A DNA stretch of 64,000 nucleotides from Mesorhizobium sp. (GTDB taxonomy: Bacteria; Pseudomonadota; Alphaproteobacteria; Rhizobiales; Rhizobiaceae), in the NCBI RefSeq assembly GCF_004962245.1, contig NZ_SUHQ01000003.1:248001-312000 (forward strand). The letters run 5' to 3'. The position numbers and the translations under genes were made by a program. Positions 26,901 to 34,843 of this stretch are shown here, one piece after another; position 1 is the first letter of the stretch, and every line of letters begins with the position of its first letter. Below the pieces are notes generated by a model. That model was not told the DNA's origin and did not search any database. It saw only the letters and a program-made list of their open reading frames with translations.

Positions 26901-28616
26901 GAAAGGATCGACCCGCTCGAGCGCAACGTCGGGAGGCAGGCTCTCCATCACCTGTTCCGCATATCGGAAATCGGCGCACAGGATCGTTGCCTGTCGCCGG
27001 GTCCTCGGATCGACCGTAACTGCCGTTCGCGCCTGAAGCACTTCGTTCGCAAATGCCGACGCCTCGAGGAGGAAGTCGCGGAACGCGGGTTCCTCGGCAA
27101 GCAGGATGTGATTGGCGCTGTCCAGTTCGATGAACCGGGCACCGGGGATCGTTCTCCCGAGCTCCAGACCTTCCGAGAGGGGGGCGACACGGTCGCCGTT
27201 GGCATGCAGGACGAGCGCTGGCACATGCAGCCTCTCAAGCGATCGCGATATGTCAATGTCGGCAAAGACATAGCTCAACCGCATCGCGTTTTCCGGCGTG
27301 AGCGTCCGGCGCTGCAGCTCATTGAACCAATCCATCTGCACGCGATTAGCACCCGGTATGAACAGATTGGTGAACATTTGGCGGAACAATGGGTCGTCCT
27401 GACCCCAACCCCGGCGCATCAACGTCGAGATTGCTTCGCGCCTGGCGATCTCCGCCGCATTTCCGCGCGCTCGCCACCCACGAACATATCCCCCCCAAAT
27501 CAAGAGACCCGCGACCTTCTCGGGATGGCGAATGGCGTATTCGACCGAGAGGGCACAGCCTTGCGATATTCCAAGGAGGACGAAACGGTCGAGGCCCACA
27601 GCCTCTACGACGCATTCGAGATCGTCCACGAATGCATCGAAAGACACATCCTCACAGACTGTGTCGGAAAGGCCGTTCAGGCGCCCATCGTAGCGTACAA
27701 GCGTGAAGCCGCTGGACAGGCCGTCGATCCAATGTCCCCAAACCGGGCTTTCCCAATCAAAGTCGAGATGGGACATCCAGTGCGAGGCACGCACGATCGC
27801 TGGCCCGGATCCACTGATGGCATAGGCGATCCGGGTGCCATCGCGGGCATTGACGTAGCGTATATGCTGCTTACCCGACGAAACCTCCGTCGAAGGCGAC
27901 AGGACGGGGTCGGGCGCAGGTCCCGTCACCGGAGGTTCGGGGGCCGGCCGGCTAACAGGTCCAGCCGTCGTGCCACTTCGGATCGGGGCAGCGGCGACGG
28001 TCAGTCGAGCCTGATCGTTAATGCGGGCGATCTCGTCAGCGAGATCATTGTCCGGAAGAAGTGACTGCAGCGTGTGCAAATGGGCAAGCGCCCGCTCCGG
28101 CTCGTCGCCGTAGCGACCGATAAGGGCGCGCACCGCCTTAAGGCGCAGGATCTCGGTCTCATTCGAACAATAGACGCGCCAAGCCTCGAACGCCTGGCAG
28201 CGCGGCAGATAGAGGTCCGACAAGAACGGACCGGCGAAAGCCGCAGCGATCGCTTCCAGACGCTCTGTAGGCAGCGAACCAACCGCATCGGCCGACAGGC
28301 CCCTGATCAGATCGTAGTCGAGCCAGATCGATCCCGGCTTCAGTTGAACCACGTTGCGGTCGGCCATAAGCCGTGTCTCGCCGTCGGCGTTTAGAATCTG
28401 GCGCAGCTTCGAGAGACTCCAACGCAGCGCGCCTCTGGGATCATCGGGGACGTCCCAGAACATCTCGCAAAGCCGCTCGCGGCGCTGCTGCTTTTGCTGC
28501 ACGGCCAGGTAGGCGAGTAACGCCCGCGTCTTGCGCGATTGCGTTAGCGCCACAGGCTCGCCGTCACAGCGAACCGTGAAGTCGCCGAGAACCCTCACTT
28601 CGAATGCCGAGCTCAA
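23925..28616 (-). CDS. Giant BTAD regulator with alpha/beta hydrolase, cyclase-like, AAA and TPR domains
   Basis: A 1563-aa multidomain regulator. Residues 1-210: winged helix plus BTAD (EVRVLGDFTVRCDGEP). About 245-500: alpha/beta hydrolase, with nucleophile elbow GISQG (Ser351) and a likely catalytic His in DSANH. About 510-700: class III cyclase-like fold; LCADF keeps one metal Asp, but the second metal motif is ISENELVASFG, so it is probably inactive. About 735-1000: AAA/STAND ATPase with Walker A GDPGLGKS (Lys766) and LLVEDLHWID. About 1130-1560: TPR-type helices. I infer ligand capture by the hydrolase domain and ATP-dependent activation of DNA binding. Direct repeats at 28634-28679 may be its operator. 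An oxidoreductase cluster lies upstream on the same strand. Confidence 0.88.
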   Translation of the reverse strand: MSSAFEVRVLGDFTVRCDGEPVALTQSRKTRALLAYLAVQQKQQRRERLCEMFWDVPDDPRGALRWSLSKLRQILNADGETRLMADRNVVQLKPGSIWLDYDLIRGLSADAVGSLPTERLEAIAAAFAGPFLSDLYLPRCQAFEAWRVYCSNETEILRLKAVRALIGRYGDEPERALAHLHTLQSLLPDNDLADEIARINDQARLTVAAAPIRSGTTAGPVSRPAPEPPVTGPAPDPVLSPSTEVSSGKQHIRYVNARDGTRIAYAISGSGPAIVRASHWMSHLDFDWESPVWGHWIDGLSSGFTLVRYDGRLNGLSDTVCEDVSFDAFVDDLECVVEAVGLDRFVLLGISQGCALSVEYAIRHPEKVAGLLIWGGYVRGWRARGNAAEIARREAISTLMRRGWGQDDPLFRQMFTNLFIPGANRVQMDWFNELQRRTLTPENAMRLSYVFADIDISRSLERLHVPALVLHANGDRVAPLSEGLELGRTIPGARFIELDSANHILLAEEPAFRDFLLEASAFANEVLQARTAVTVDPRTRRQATILCADFRYAEQVMESLPPDVALERVDPFLMQATALVRDNGGTVLTISENELVASFGAPEPLEGHAALACRTALALRELALGHADWMTGVRAALDTGIVIVGPAPDRALEVRGGPVSVAHTLSQALGRDLVVATARTRASAGGFVGMQALAVPLLSEYPKDQRLFEVTEIKRGRSRWQLRAETQLSPFVGREMQLQLLNRAWHDTSDGEGQTIFVVGDPGLGKSRLTHEFVGAIPHDDAENLEVGALETDLHSGFVVVRKLLQALFGVGDTEAPAIAIEKVLAVQSARGFDERLLDPIMAIMELPVQSSSWATISGQERSRRMQEAAVGLLLFLGRGKPVVLLVEDLHWIDAESEGVLVRLAQAVPTVRCLLILTCRPEYDRSAFAAAGTSEIRLPALNTAEAAALLDYLVGRDPQLERLCGAVSDACKGNALFLEETIHALAETGKLEGQPGRYRASADVDEIVVSASIQTIVEARFERLDKDAKRVAEVASIFGGEIPVLLLQKMAALSSLRFDAALQNLKKADLLVELQVFPEAFIRFKHVLIRAAVSGRIVSSALVELHRAALAELKTYYADRLEEHSERLARHAQQAHLWDEAVGYLLISARKAIRRSAHATALDQLDLGVRLLRKNDVADADEQEIEFQLARGVALMAARGWGATEVLAAFERAEELCGKIGDQARLFTALRGRAQYYMLSGKPAAAQELACRWAGMVKDDSDLGLAIETEHMFWTNNFFLGETAAAQNHAERAIGLYDPDRDHYLTYKYSGHDPGVCCRCFAGLSAWLAGEPDKARLRCQDAIGLAGRFEHPLSMALAYWGTSYLHMFAGDPEAALRAAESELQIAEKFQLPLLVGQAAFQVGWGQFRLGEREAGLRGMEEAISAIRRTGAEMGLPYLIGLYAEALSDSGRLDSARKSVEAALELGRYNGTYFQLAEVLRIEACIHEKSDGGSDEIERMLHMAANVATLQRSAIGQLRIALELARCLRSRGDVEKARELIAPHRELVGKLDDSQDARAAREFF

Positions 28617-28633
28617 TCCGGCTGTCCTAACCG

Positions 28634-28679
28634 TATGGTCGGCCTTACATTAGCATCTTATGGTCGGCGTTACATTAGC
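28634..28679 (-). promoter_or_regulatory. 21-bp direct repeats upstream of giant regulator
   Basis: A 21-bp unit, TATGGTCGGC followed by C or G and TTACATTAGC, occurs at 28634-28654 and 28659-28679 with a single difference and a 25-bp period. It lies 18 bp upstream of the regulator start. The position suits an autoregulatory operator or a binding site for activation of the gene. Confidence 0.5.
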
Positions 28680-28756
28680 GACGAAGCGTTTGCAGCATCC
28701 TAACCGACGGCGGGTGTGTGTCTTCACGCCCGCCATCGCATTCGACCCGGACTCCG

Positions 28757-28912
28757 TCACCGGACCTCAGCCCTGCGAGCGATCTCGCTAAGGCGTCTGA
28801 AGTCAACCACCCGGTCGAGGTGCTCCCGGACTGCCTCGAGCGGCGGACCTTTGCGGATGTCCTTCCACAGAGTGGATGGCGGGGTTGCATAGATACCGAA
28901 TGAGATGTTCAT
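28757..28912 (-). CDS. Possible 51-aa small protein
   Basis: A short frame encoding 51 aa, MNISFGIYATPPSTLWKDIR and onward, ending LSEIARRAEVR. The ATG 28912 has GGAG seven bases upstream, a good translation signal. No family was recognised. It is the distal member of the same-strand cluster that begins with OsmC, 121 bp after the MaoC gene and 140 bp before the giant regulator gene. It may be a real small protein or a remnant. Confidence 0.45.
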   Translation of the reverse strand: MNISFGIYATPPSTLWKDIRKGPPLEAVREHLDRVVDFRRLSEIARRAEVR

Positions 28913-29033
28913 AAGTTGACTCCTTGGTTTGCAGCGGACCATTCCGCCAAGTTTCTCGAACATGCGGTCCGCCCGTTGGAGACAGCGTGTGGGAGAGCAT
29001 GGAAATGCGTCGCCGCCCGTCAGCCTATGGCGG

Positions 29034-29480
29034 CTAATCGAGCGGCACGGTGTAGGTCGTTGCCGTGCCGGACAGGCAAACCTCGCCTGCCGAGTTTGCG
29101 ATGGTGGTTGACAGCGTGCAGATCGGCTTGTCTTCCCGCACGCTAAGCACCTCCGCGCGCGCGATGATCTCCTCGCCGATTCCGACAGCCTTGAGGAACT
29201 TCCACTCGACGCCAAGAAAGACGCTGCCGGGTCCCGGCAAGTCCTCGGCCACCAGCGCGTTGAGAAGGCCGGAAGTGACACCGCCCTGAACTATGAGACG
29301 GCCGAATACGGTGCGGGAAGCCAGGATATCATCGTAGTGGAGTGGGTTTCTGTCGCCGGTCATGTCACTGAAGGCAATGATGTCGCTGGCCCGAGTGACG
29401 CGCCTTCGCTCTGCACTGGCTCCGACTGCCGGTTTTCCGAAGCGGACTCCGGACCATCCGGATCGTATGATCGTTTGCAT
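29034..29480 (-). CDS. MaoC-like dehydratase
   Basis: A 148-aa hotdog-fold hydratase of the MaoC/(R)-enoyl-CoA hydratase type. The signature FSDMTGDRNPLHYDDILA (catalytic Asp and His) is followed by GGVTSGLLNALVAEDLPGPG. Length is typical. It would hydrate an enoyl thioester. It lies 22 bp after the FAD oxidoreductase within a probable operon running from 32601 to 28757, and so may act on the product of the neighbouring oxidoreductases. Confidence 0.85.
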   Translation of the reverse strand: MQTIIRSGWSGVRFGKPAVGASAERRRVTRASDIIAFSDMTGDRNPLHYDDILASRTVFGRLIVQGGVTSGLLNALVAEDLPGPGSVFLGVEWKFLKAVGIGEEIIARAEVLSVREDKPICTLSTTIANSAGEVCLSGTATTYTVPLD

Positions 29481-29502
29481 AGCCTTGTTCCTTGGTTGTG
29501 TT

Positions 29503-30714
29503 TCAGATTGCCTCTAGCTGCGACGTCACTAGCCCTTGCGGGATGGGCGGAACCTGGCGATCGCGCGCCGCCCGGGCCAAGAGCACAGCGACCTCGGATT
29601 TCATCGCCTCGCTGAAGCGCTTGTGACGTTCAGGTAGCTCTTCGAGGGACCAGTCGAACGCACTGATGGCGTCCGTGGTCTCAAGGATGGGCAGTGCGAG
29701 GCTATCGCGTATTTCTTGGAACTCCCGCAATGCGGACTCGCGACAGGAAAGGATTGCCGTCGCGGCCCCCTCGGCATCACGCAGGGCGTCGGAAATACCA
29801 TGCGAGGTCAGCGGGTCGCGGAAGAAGCCGGCATCCCCGACCAGCATCCAGCCAGGGCCGTATGCCTGCCGCAATCGGCCGGGCGTGCCGCGGAAGGCCT
29901 TCAGACGTTCGCCACCATTGCCGAAGACCCGCGATCCCAATCCGGGTGCCAGCGCTGCCAGGGCACGCTGTGCGGCGGAAAGATCGAAACGGAACTCTGC
30001 GTCAAACCGCTCGGTCGGAACGGAGGCGACGATACAGGCAAACCCATCATTCGTCGGTATCATGCCGCCGGATAGGTTCCGGCCGAAATACCAGTGATAT
30101 CCCGAGAACGCCGGCGTGGGGGCGTAGCCGAAGACATGTGCCACCGAGCACCGCCCCTGCACCAGCGTTCGTGCCTCGACCTTGCGAGCGACAAACGAGC
30201 CGAGCCCGTCTGCTCCAACCACGATATCGGCGCTTACCTCGCGAGTTTGGCCGGCGGCATCCCTGAACGTGACGCCGCGTACACGGCCATGTGGGTCGAA
30301 CACGAGATCATGGACCGCAGTGTCATGCAGAACCGTCGCGCCCGCCGCGCGCGCCGCGTCGACCAGCATGCGGTCAAGCACCGTGCGCCGTGGAGCGATC
30401 AAGCCCGGCATATCTGGCTCGGGCCGGATGGGTACAGTGACCTCCTGCTCGCCGTAGTGAAACGTGGTGGACCTGATCACCGGCGCACCGCTTTGGATCA
30501 ACGGTTGGAGCAGGCCCCAGCGCGAGAGCTGGATGGCGGCTGGTCGCATCAGAGCGTGTGTGGATAGCGTGTCAGATCCATAGGACTGGCGGTCGCCTGC
30601 CAGCACCCGCAATCCCGCCCGGGAGAGCAGCATTGCCGTCGAGGCTCCGGCGCAGCGCGCGCCGACGATGATGGCGTCGTAGTGAGAATGCAGGGGGACA
30701 ACGTTGGAACGCAT
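29503..30714 (-). CDS. FAD-dependent oxidoreductase (geranylgeranyl reductase/halogenase-like)
   Basis: A 403-aa flavoprotein. The FAD motif DAIIVGARCAGASTAMLL is near residue 14, the DG-type motif VVGADGLGSFVARKV near 160, and the second FAD contact WMLVGDAGFFRDPLTSHGIS near 300. The pattern fits the NAD(P)/FAD-dependent oxidoreductases that include geranylgeranyl reductases and aromatic hydroxylases. ATG 30714 was chosen since the FAD strand starts just after it. It lies 10 bp after the flavin monooxygenase gene in the same operon. Substrate unknown. Confidence 0.83.
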   Translation of the reverse strand: MRSNVVPLHSHYDAIIVGARCAGASTAMLLSRAGLRVLAGDRQSYGSDTLSTHALMRPAAIQLSRWGLLQPLIQSGAPVIRSTTFHYGEQEVTVPIRPEPDMPGLIAPRRTVLDRMLVDAARAAGATVLHDTAVHDLVFDPHGRVRGVTFRDAAGQTREVSADIVVGADGLGSFVARKVEARTLVQGRCSVAHVFGYAPTPAFSGYHWYFGRNLSGGMIPTNDGFACIVASVPTERFDAEFRFDLSAAQRALAALAPGLGSRVFGNGGERLKAFRGTPGRLRQAYGPGWMLVGDAGFFRDPLTSHGISDALRDAEGAATAILSCRESALREFQEIRDSLALPILETTDAISAFDWSLEELPERHKRFSEAMKSEVAVLLARAARDRQVPPIPQGLVTSQLEAI

Positions 30715-30724
30715 TGGAATGTCC

Positions 30725-31957
30725 TTATGCTGCCTTGAGGCCGCTGTGACCGAGATAGTGTGAGACATGAGCGGCGATCGCTTCCGCATCCGCGCCAACG
30801 CCTCCAATGAAATTGGAATCGCGTTTGCGCAGAAAGCGGAAGCCGAGCGCGTAGAGGCCGGCGACGGTCGTGATCCCGTCCTTGTGGGCCAGTTCGCCAT
30901 CGGCGGTGAAGGCCGGTAGTTTCAGCCATGAAAACGAGCGGCTGTAGCCGGTCGCCCATATGATGGTGCCGATGATGCCGTTCGCGAACGACAGGCGCTT
31001 GAGGCAGGTTGTCGGCACCTTGACCGGCGCAGGACCGAGGCCCATGGACTTGTGACCTGCGAACTGGTCGATCTGGCGAAGGAGCCGCTCCTGCTTGGCA
31101 TCCGCCGCCGTGATGCTGTCCTCGAGATCATCGGCAAAGCCAATTGTCCGGTTCGAGATGTGGCTCAACCGCCCGGTGAGTTCGACCCCAATGCCCTGAA
31201 GGGTCGCCAGATCGACATTGGAGCGATCCGCCCGACCGGCAAGCTGAAGTGAAGGCTGTCGCCTGGCGCTGTCGGGATCTGTCAATTCGTCCAGCCGCTG
31301 GGACATGAATCCCATATGGTAGAGCCACCAGAAGATATCCTTGTCTCGCCAGATGCGCGGCAAACGCGTGTGCTTGCCGACAGACAGGATTACGCGCCTG
31401 CCGCTGCGTCGCAGCTCGTCGGCTATCTGGATGCCCGACGACGATGCGCCGACAACCAGCACGCCGCCCGATGCAAGCTCGTCGGGACTTTGGTACTGCG
31501 AAGCGTGGATGCTGACCGGTTGATCCGCGCCGGCATGCGGCGGGAAGGGCATGCTTGGCACATCGCAATGACCGGTGGCCACAACGACAACTTTCGCCGA
31601 CCAGTCGCCTGCGGTCGTCCTCAGCCTGAAGCCTTGCCCATCCTGTTCGCACGACAAGACATCGACGTACGAGCGCACCGGCGCTTGCGATCGATGGGCA
31701 TAGCCGACCAGGGTTTCCACAAACGCGTCGCGCGTCATGTAACCGTCGGGTTCGGAGCCACAATAGGGGGAGCCTGGCAGCGAGTTCAGCCAATTGGGCG
31801 TCAAAAGGCGGAGCGAACGCCATGTCGAGGACCGCCACCGTTCGCCAATGCGCCCGCGCTCCAGAACGACATGCGAGATTCCGCGTTTTCGAAGGCAATG
31901 GCTCAAGGCGATGCCCGCCTGGCCAGCGCCGACGATGACAACGTCAGCGTGTTCCAT
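30725..31957 (-). CDS. Flavin-containing monooxygenase (CzcO/BVMO-like)
   Basis: A 410-aa flavoprotein monooxygenase. The FAD motif [17 protein letters not shown] is near residue 6, ERWRSSTWRSLRLLTP follows, and the NADPH motif VVGASSSGIQIADEL is near 170. The end is typical: IIWATGYSRSFSWLKLP. The class oxygenates small nucleophiles or ketones using NADPH and O2. ATG 31957 was chosen because the FAD strand begins at residue 6; the longer open frame upstream is a shadow. It is 65 bp after the OsmC gene and 10 bp before the FAD oxidoreductase, so one operon is likely. Confidence 0.87.
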   Translation of the reverse strand: MEHADVVIVGAGQAGIALSHCLRKRGISHVVLERGRIGERWRSSTWRSLRLLTPNWLNSLPGSPYCGSEPDGYMTRDAFVETLVGYAHRSQAPVRSYVDVLSCEQDGQGFRLRTTAGDWSAKVVVVATGHCDVPSMPFPPHAGADQPVSIHASQYQSPDELASGGVLVVGASSSGIQIADELRRSGRRVILSVGKHTRLPRIWRDKDIFWWLYHMGFMSQRLDELTDPDSARRQPSLQLAGRADRSNVDLATLQGIGVELTGRLSHISNRTIGFADDLEDSITAADAKQERLLRQIDQFAGHKSMGLGPAPVKVPTTCLKRLSFANGIIGTIIWATGYSRSFSWLKLPAFTADGELAHKDGITTVAGLYALGFRFLRKRDSNFIGGVGADAEAIAAHVSHYLGHSGLKAA

Positions 31958-32022
31958 ATTGTTTCCATCAGCTTTGGAGGACGACGGTTCAGACCCCCGT
32001 CCGAACCGTCTTTCCGGGTGGA

Positions 32023-32601
32023 TCACTGGATGGTTTTGACACCGACCGAAACGGAAACACCGTTCGTCAGCACGTCGAAGACCGCGGACCGTGCCCGTGC
32101 CTGCTCGACCAGTTGCTGAAGCTTCTCGGACGGCGCATCGCCCTCGATTTCGAACGCCACCGCGATATTCTGAAAGCCGTTTCGAACCTCGTCGGAAATC
32201 CCGAGGATGCCGCGCAGATCGATGTCGCCATCGACGGAGCACTGCACCTTGGTCAGCTTGATGCCTCTGGCGGCAGCTATGTTCGCCACGCCGGACATCA
32301 GGCAGCTGGCGAGCGCATGCAGCAGCCATTCGACCGGGGTGGGGCCGTGATCGGCGCCGCACAGCACGGCCGGGTGGTCGCTGTCGGCGTAATAGGCTTT
32401 GGCATGCTTCTGTTCCTGGCCGGCGCCGTGGAAGCCCAGCATGACGCTCTTGCTGTGGGTGCCTTCGACCCACTCGTTGTGGGCGCGGAACTGGAACTTG
32501 GCCAATTCAGGCTGGCCGGCGACAAAATTGATCGTTGCCAGAAGGTTCGGCGTGTCGACGCCGTTCAACGGTGGTCTTGAGGCCTTGGTGGTGTGTTGCA
32601 T
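32023..32601 (-). CDS. OsmC family protein
   Basis: A 192-aa OsmC-type protein. The two redox cysteines are visible in AVLCGADHGPTPVEW and ALASCLMSGVAN, in the family's order. OsmC/Ohr proteins reduce organic hydroperoxides using thiols. ATG 32601 has GGAGA upstream; the longer frame is non-coding. It heads a same-strand group with two flavoprotein oxygenases/reductases and a MaoC hydratase; it may protect against hydroperoxides formed by them, which is inference. Confidence 0.87.
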   Translation of the reverse strand: MQHTTKASRPPLNGVDTPNLLATINFVAGQPELAKFQFRAHNEWVEGTHSKSVMLGFHGAGQEQKHAKAYYADSDHPAVLCGADHGPTPVEWLLHALASCLMSGVANIAAARGIKLTKVQCSVDGDIDLRGILGISDEVRNGFQNIAVAFEIEGDAPSEKLQQLVEQARARSAVFDVLTNGVSVSVGVKTIQ

Positions 32602-32893
32602 CGTCTTCTCCAAGTGATTAGTGCGGCGAATTTGCCGGACCGCTTCCTTGTGACGGCGCTTCGTTTGAACGAGGGTGGTTGCGTTCGTGGAATTTGCCAT
32701 GGAATTGCTATGATCCACATGCTTCCACGCGCGACGAAACGATTTGCGAGACGTGGGCTTTGTTCAAAGCCCCAAATCCCCGGCGATGGGACCGCCAGGG
32801 ATTGCGCGGTCGAGCAATTCTTGTGTTGAAGGCCCAGGCTCGACTTCAGGGCAACCTCTCGCGTCCATCGGTCGAGCCTGTCAGCAGGCCGGG

Positions 32894-33163
32894 TCAACGC
32901 GGATCGGCATCATTCGCGTTCAAACGATCGCTTTTGTTGGCAATTGTAAGCCGCATGGACGTGATATGATCGATCTCTGAGCGGCCGATGCCGATGTCCT
33001 TGAGCAGGTAGTCGGGCATTGAATGCAGCGCGACTCGCGCGCTGCGCATCTTCAATGCACGGAAGGCTAGGCGGATCGCCGATTTGGCGAAGCCGATCGC
33101 GTCGAGCCTGTCCCTCGAGGCGGAATAGTTTGCGTGATCGATAGTGGTCATCTTTGTCTCCAT
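32894..33163 (-). CDS. DUF1127 domain small protein
   Basis: An 89-aa basic protein. The DUF1127 region is at about residues 32-65 (ALKMRSARVALHSMPDYLLKDIGIGRSEI), with the conserved L-x-DIG-x-x-R pattern. Start either 33163 or the next ATG at 33151. It lies 292 bp upstream of the OsmC gene on the same strand. The other DUF1127 gene of the window (2189-2431) is likewise beside a BTAD regulator, so association with these regulators may be meaningful or coincidental. Confidence 0.75.
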   Translation of the reverse strand: METKMTTIDHANYSASRDRLDAIGFAKSAIRLAFRALKMRSARVALHSMPDYLLKDIGIGRSEIDHITSMRLTIANKSDRLNANDADPR

Positions 33164-33366
33164 TCTCGCGACGCGACCATTCGCGCCGTCGATGGGAGAA
33201 GATTGCGACAGGATCAGGGGAATGAGCGTTTGATCATGCGTCGAATTTTGGGCCGACCAGCGGGCTTTCGGATGCGTCTGTCATTGGATAGGCTCCTGGT
33301 GATCCTCAAGCGAAGAGCGCGTCGCAGAGGGGGATGCGGCTTTGGGGTAGCGAAGGGAAGGATTTG

Positions 33367-33843
33367 ATGCGGAACGCGATGCTTGGTCTTGCGGCATTAG
33401 CACTCGCTGGATGCCAATCGGCTCCTGAGGCACTGCCGCCTGCTGCTCCCGAACCTGCCTTGGGTCCTGTTGCTCTTCCTTCCAGCTCGGCAGTGATTGA
33501 TCAATCGGTGACGATCACCCCTCCTAGCAAGGGCGTTCCCACACAGTACGCTGCATTTTCGGGTATATGGGCCGGACGGCTGGAGGGCATGTACGAAGGC
33601 AAACTGGCTGTGCAGACGGTTTCTCCGAAAGGAAAGGTGGCGGTCACCTATGCCTGGGGAGATCTGGCCGACAACAGGCCGGGCGTAGCCGATGGCACCG
33701 GGAAAATCGTGGGGAACACGTTGAAGCTTGAGCGTCTGCCGAATGGCGCAGATGCCACCTTTATGATGCTCCCCGACGGAACCCTGTCCGGAACCTACAC
33801 ACTTGCCGGCCAGACCTATACGGGCGCGTTCATCAGGCAATGA
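33367..33843 (+). CDS. Lipoprotein
   Basis: A 158-aa protein with a lipoprotein signal: MRNAMLGLAALALAGCQSAP, where LAGC is the lipobox and Cys16 is the lipid site. The mature chain starts with a proline/alanine-rich linker, then a compact beta-rich part (YAAFSGIWAGRLEGMYEG; LSGTYTLAGQTYTGAF). It should be anchored in the outer or inner membrane facing the periplasm. Family not recognised. ATG 33367 sets the signal peptide at the N-terminus. Confidence 0.75.
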   Translation: MRNAMLGLAALALAGCQSAPEALPPAAPEPALGPVALPSSSAVIDQSVTITPPSKGVPTQYAAFSGIWAGRLEGMYEGKLAVQTVSPKGKVAVTYAWGDLADNRPGVADGTGKIVGNTLKLERLPNGADATFMMLPDGTLSGTYTLAGQTYTGAFIRQ

Positions 33844-33974
33844 TCAGAGATGCTTGGCCTGTTTGCCTCGGCAATCGACGAAACGGTCAGGAAGGCGTCA
33901 TAGCCACGACTGCGACCACTGATCTGGCTGCAGCCTATGCGAAGACAACGGGTGATAGCTAACGGCTGTACAAG

Positions 33975-34400
33975 TCACGCTGCGAGCTGATCCTCGTGGG
34001 CAGCCGCTATCATCACACTGGCTAGCAACGCGTAGGCCGCCTCCCAAGCCTCGCGGACCGCCGGCGTAAAGGCAGTGCCGAGGCCGGCTGCCAGCGTGTC
34101 GATGAACGCTTGTCCGACGATCGGGTAATGATGCTCCTTGAAGCCGTAGGCCGCGTGACGCTTGGCGAGCTCGCGTACGATCGGGAGGACAGTGCTGGCA
34201 CGATCCAGTCCGCGCACGACGGAGCCCAGGCTCGCCATCAGCTCTGCGCCTTGCTTGGGCATGTCGCTGGCCAGAAACAGGGCGCGAAGATTCGAGTCGA
34301 TCGCGAACAGGCGTTCATAGAACAGAGCGGCGGCGGCCACGCGTATCGGGAGGACCTCGCGAAAACTATCCTGAACAAGTCTGATCTGGTCGGGTGTCAT
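33975..34400 (-). CDS. Globin (single-domain haemoglobin)
   Basis: A 141-aa globin. The opening TPDQIRLVQDSFREVLPI and FYERLFAIDSNLRALF match bacterial flavohaemoglobin-type globins, and RHAAYGFKEHHYPIVGQAF contains the proximal His (F8) in the KRHAAYG segment. No reductase domain follows, so it is a single-domain globin, comparable to Vitreoscilla haemoglobin in class. Such proteins bind O2 and NO. ATG 34400 was chosen because MTPDQ begins the A helix; upstream frame is not globin-like. Confidence 0.88.
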   Translation of the reverse strand: MTPDQIRLVQDSFREVLPIRVAAAALFYERLFAIDSNLRALFLASDMPKQGAELMASLGSVVRGLDRASTVLPIVRELAKRHAAYGFKEHHYPIVGQAFIDTLAAGLGTAFTPAVREAWEAAYALLASVMIAAAHEDQLAA

Positions 34401-34755
34401 CGGCGACTCTCCTAGGGTGCTCCTAGCCTGGGCGAGGCTCGACCATCCCCCCAAAACGTTTCGCGTGGATGTCGCCTGTCGCATCGATGTGTTTCAGTTG
34501 TGTCTCAATTTTGGTTTCAGTTTGCGCTCGGTTGTATTCGATCCCTTCTGTGTCCTGGCGGTGTCCGGAAACCTCTCGAAGTGACCTCTGATCACAAATC
34601 CCTCGAATTTTCATCGCATGGCGGTTCACGGCCGAAGCTCATCGCGCGCTGAACTTGTCGCAATCGGACCAACGTCCGCACCGGTCATCTTCCGCCATTC
34701 TCAACGCGCACGTCGGATTGTCACCCATCAGGATCCCGGTGCCGCTTGAAACGGT
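34401..34755. other. Intergenic stretch upstream of globin gene
   Basis: 355 bp with short AT-rich spots (around 34490-34530). No convincing gene is seen on either strand. It should contain the promoter of the globin gene (minus strand). Confidence 0.45.
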
Positions 34756-34784
34756 GGAGCCGGCCCGGGGACGGGGCCGGCTCC
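34756..34784 (-). terminator. GC-rich hairpin downstream of cysteine peptidase gene
   Basis: GGAGCCGGCCC (34756-34766) and GGGCCGGCTCC (34774-34784) form a perfect 11-bp stem with a 7-nt loop. It lies 60 bp after the stop of the minus-strand gene at 34844. There is no strong U tract in either direction, so termination may be weak or it may stabilise the mRNA end. Confidence 0.5.
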
Positions 34785-34843
34785 TAAACCCGGTCGTTGG
34801 GACGGGGAGGGTGGGGACTCGACCGGGTTTTTACGTCGCGTCC

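Noticed and set aside
26133..28064. 643-aa frame opposite the giant regulator
   Set aside because: Shadow; the regulator frame carries all domain motifs.
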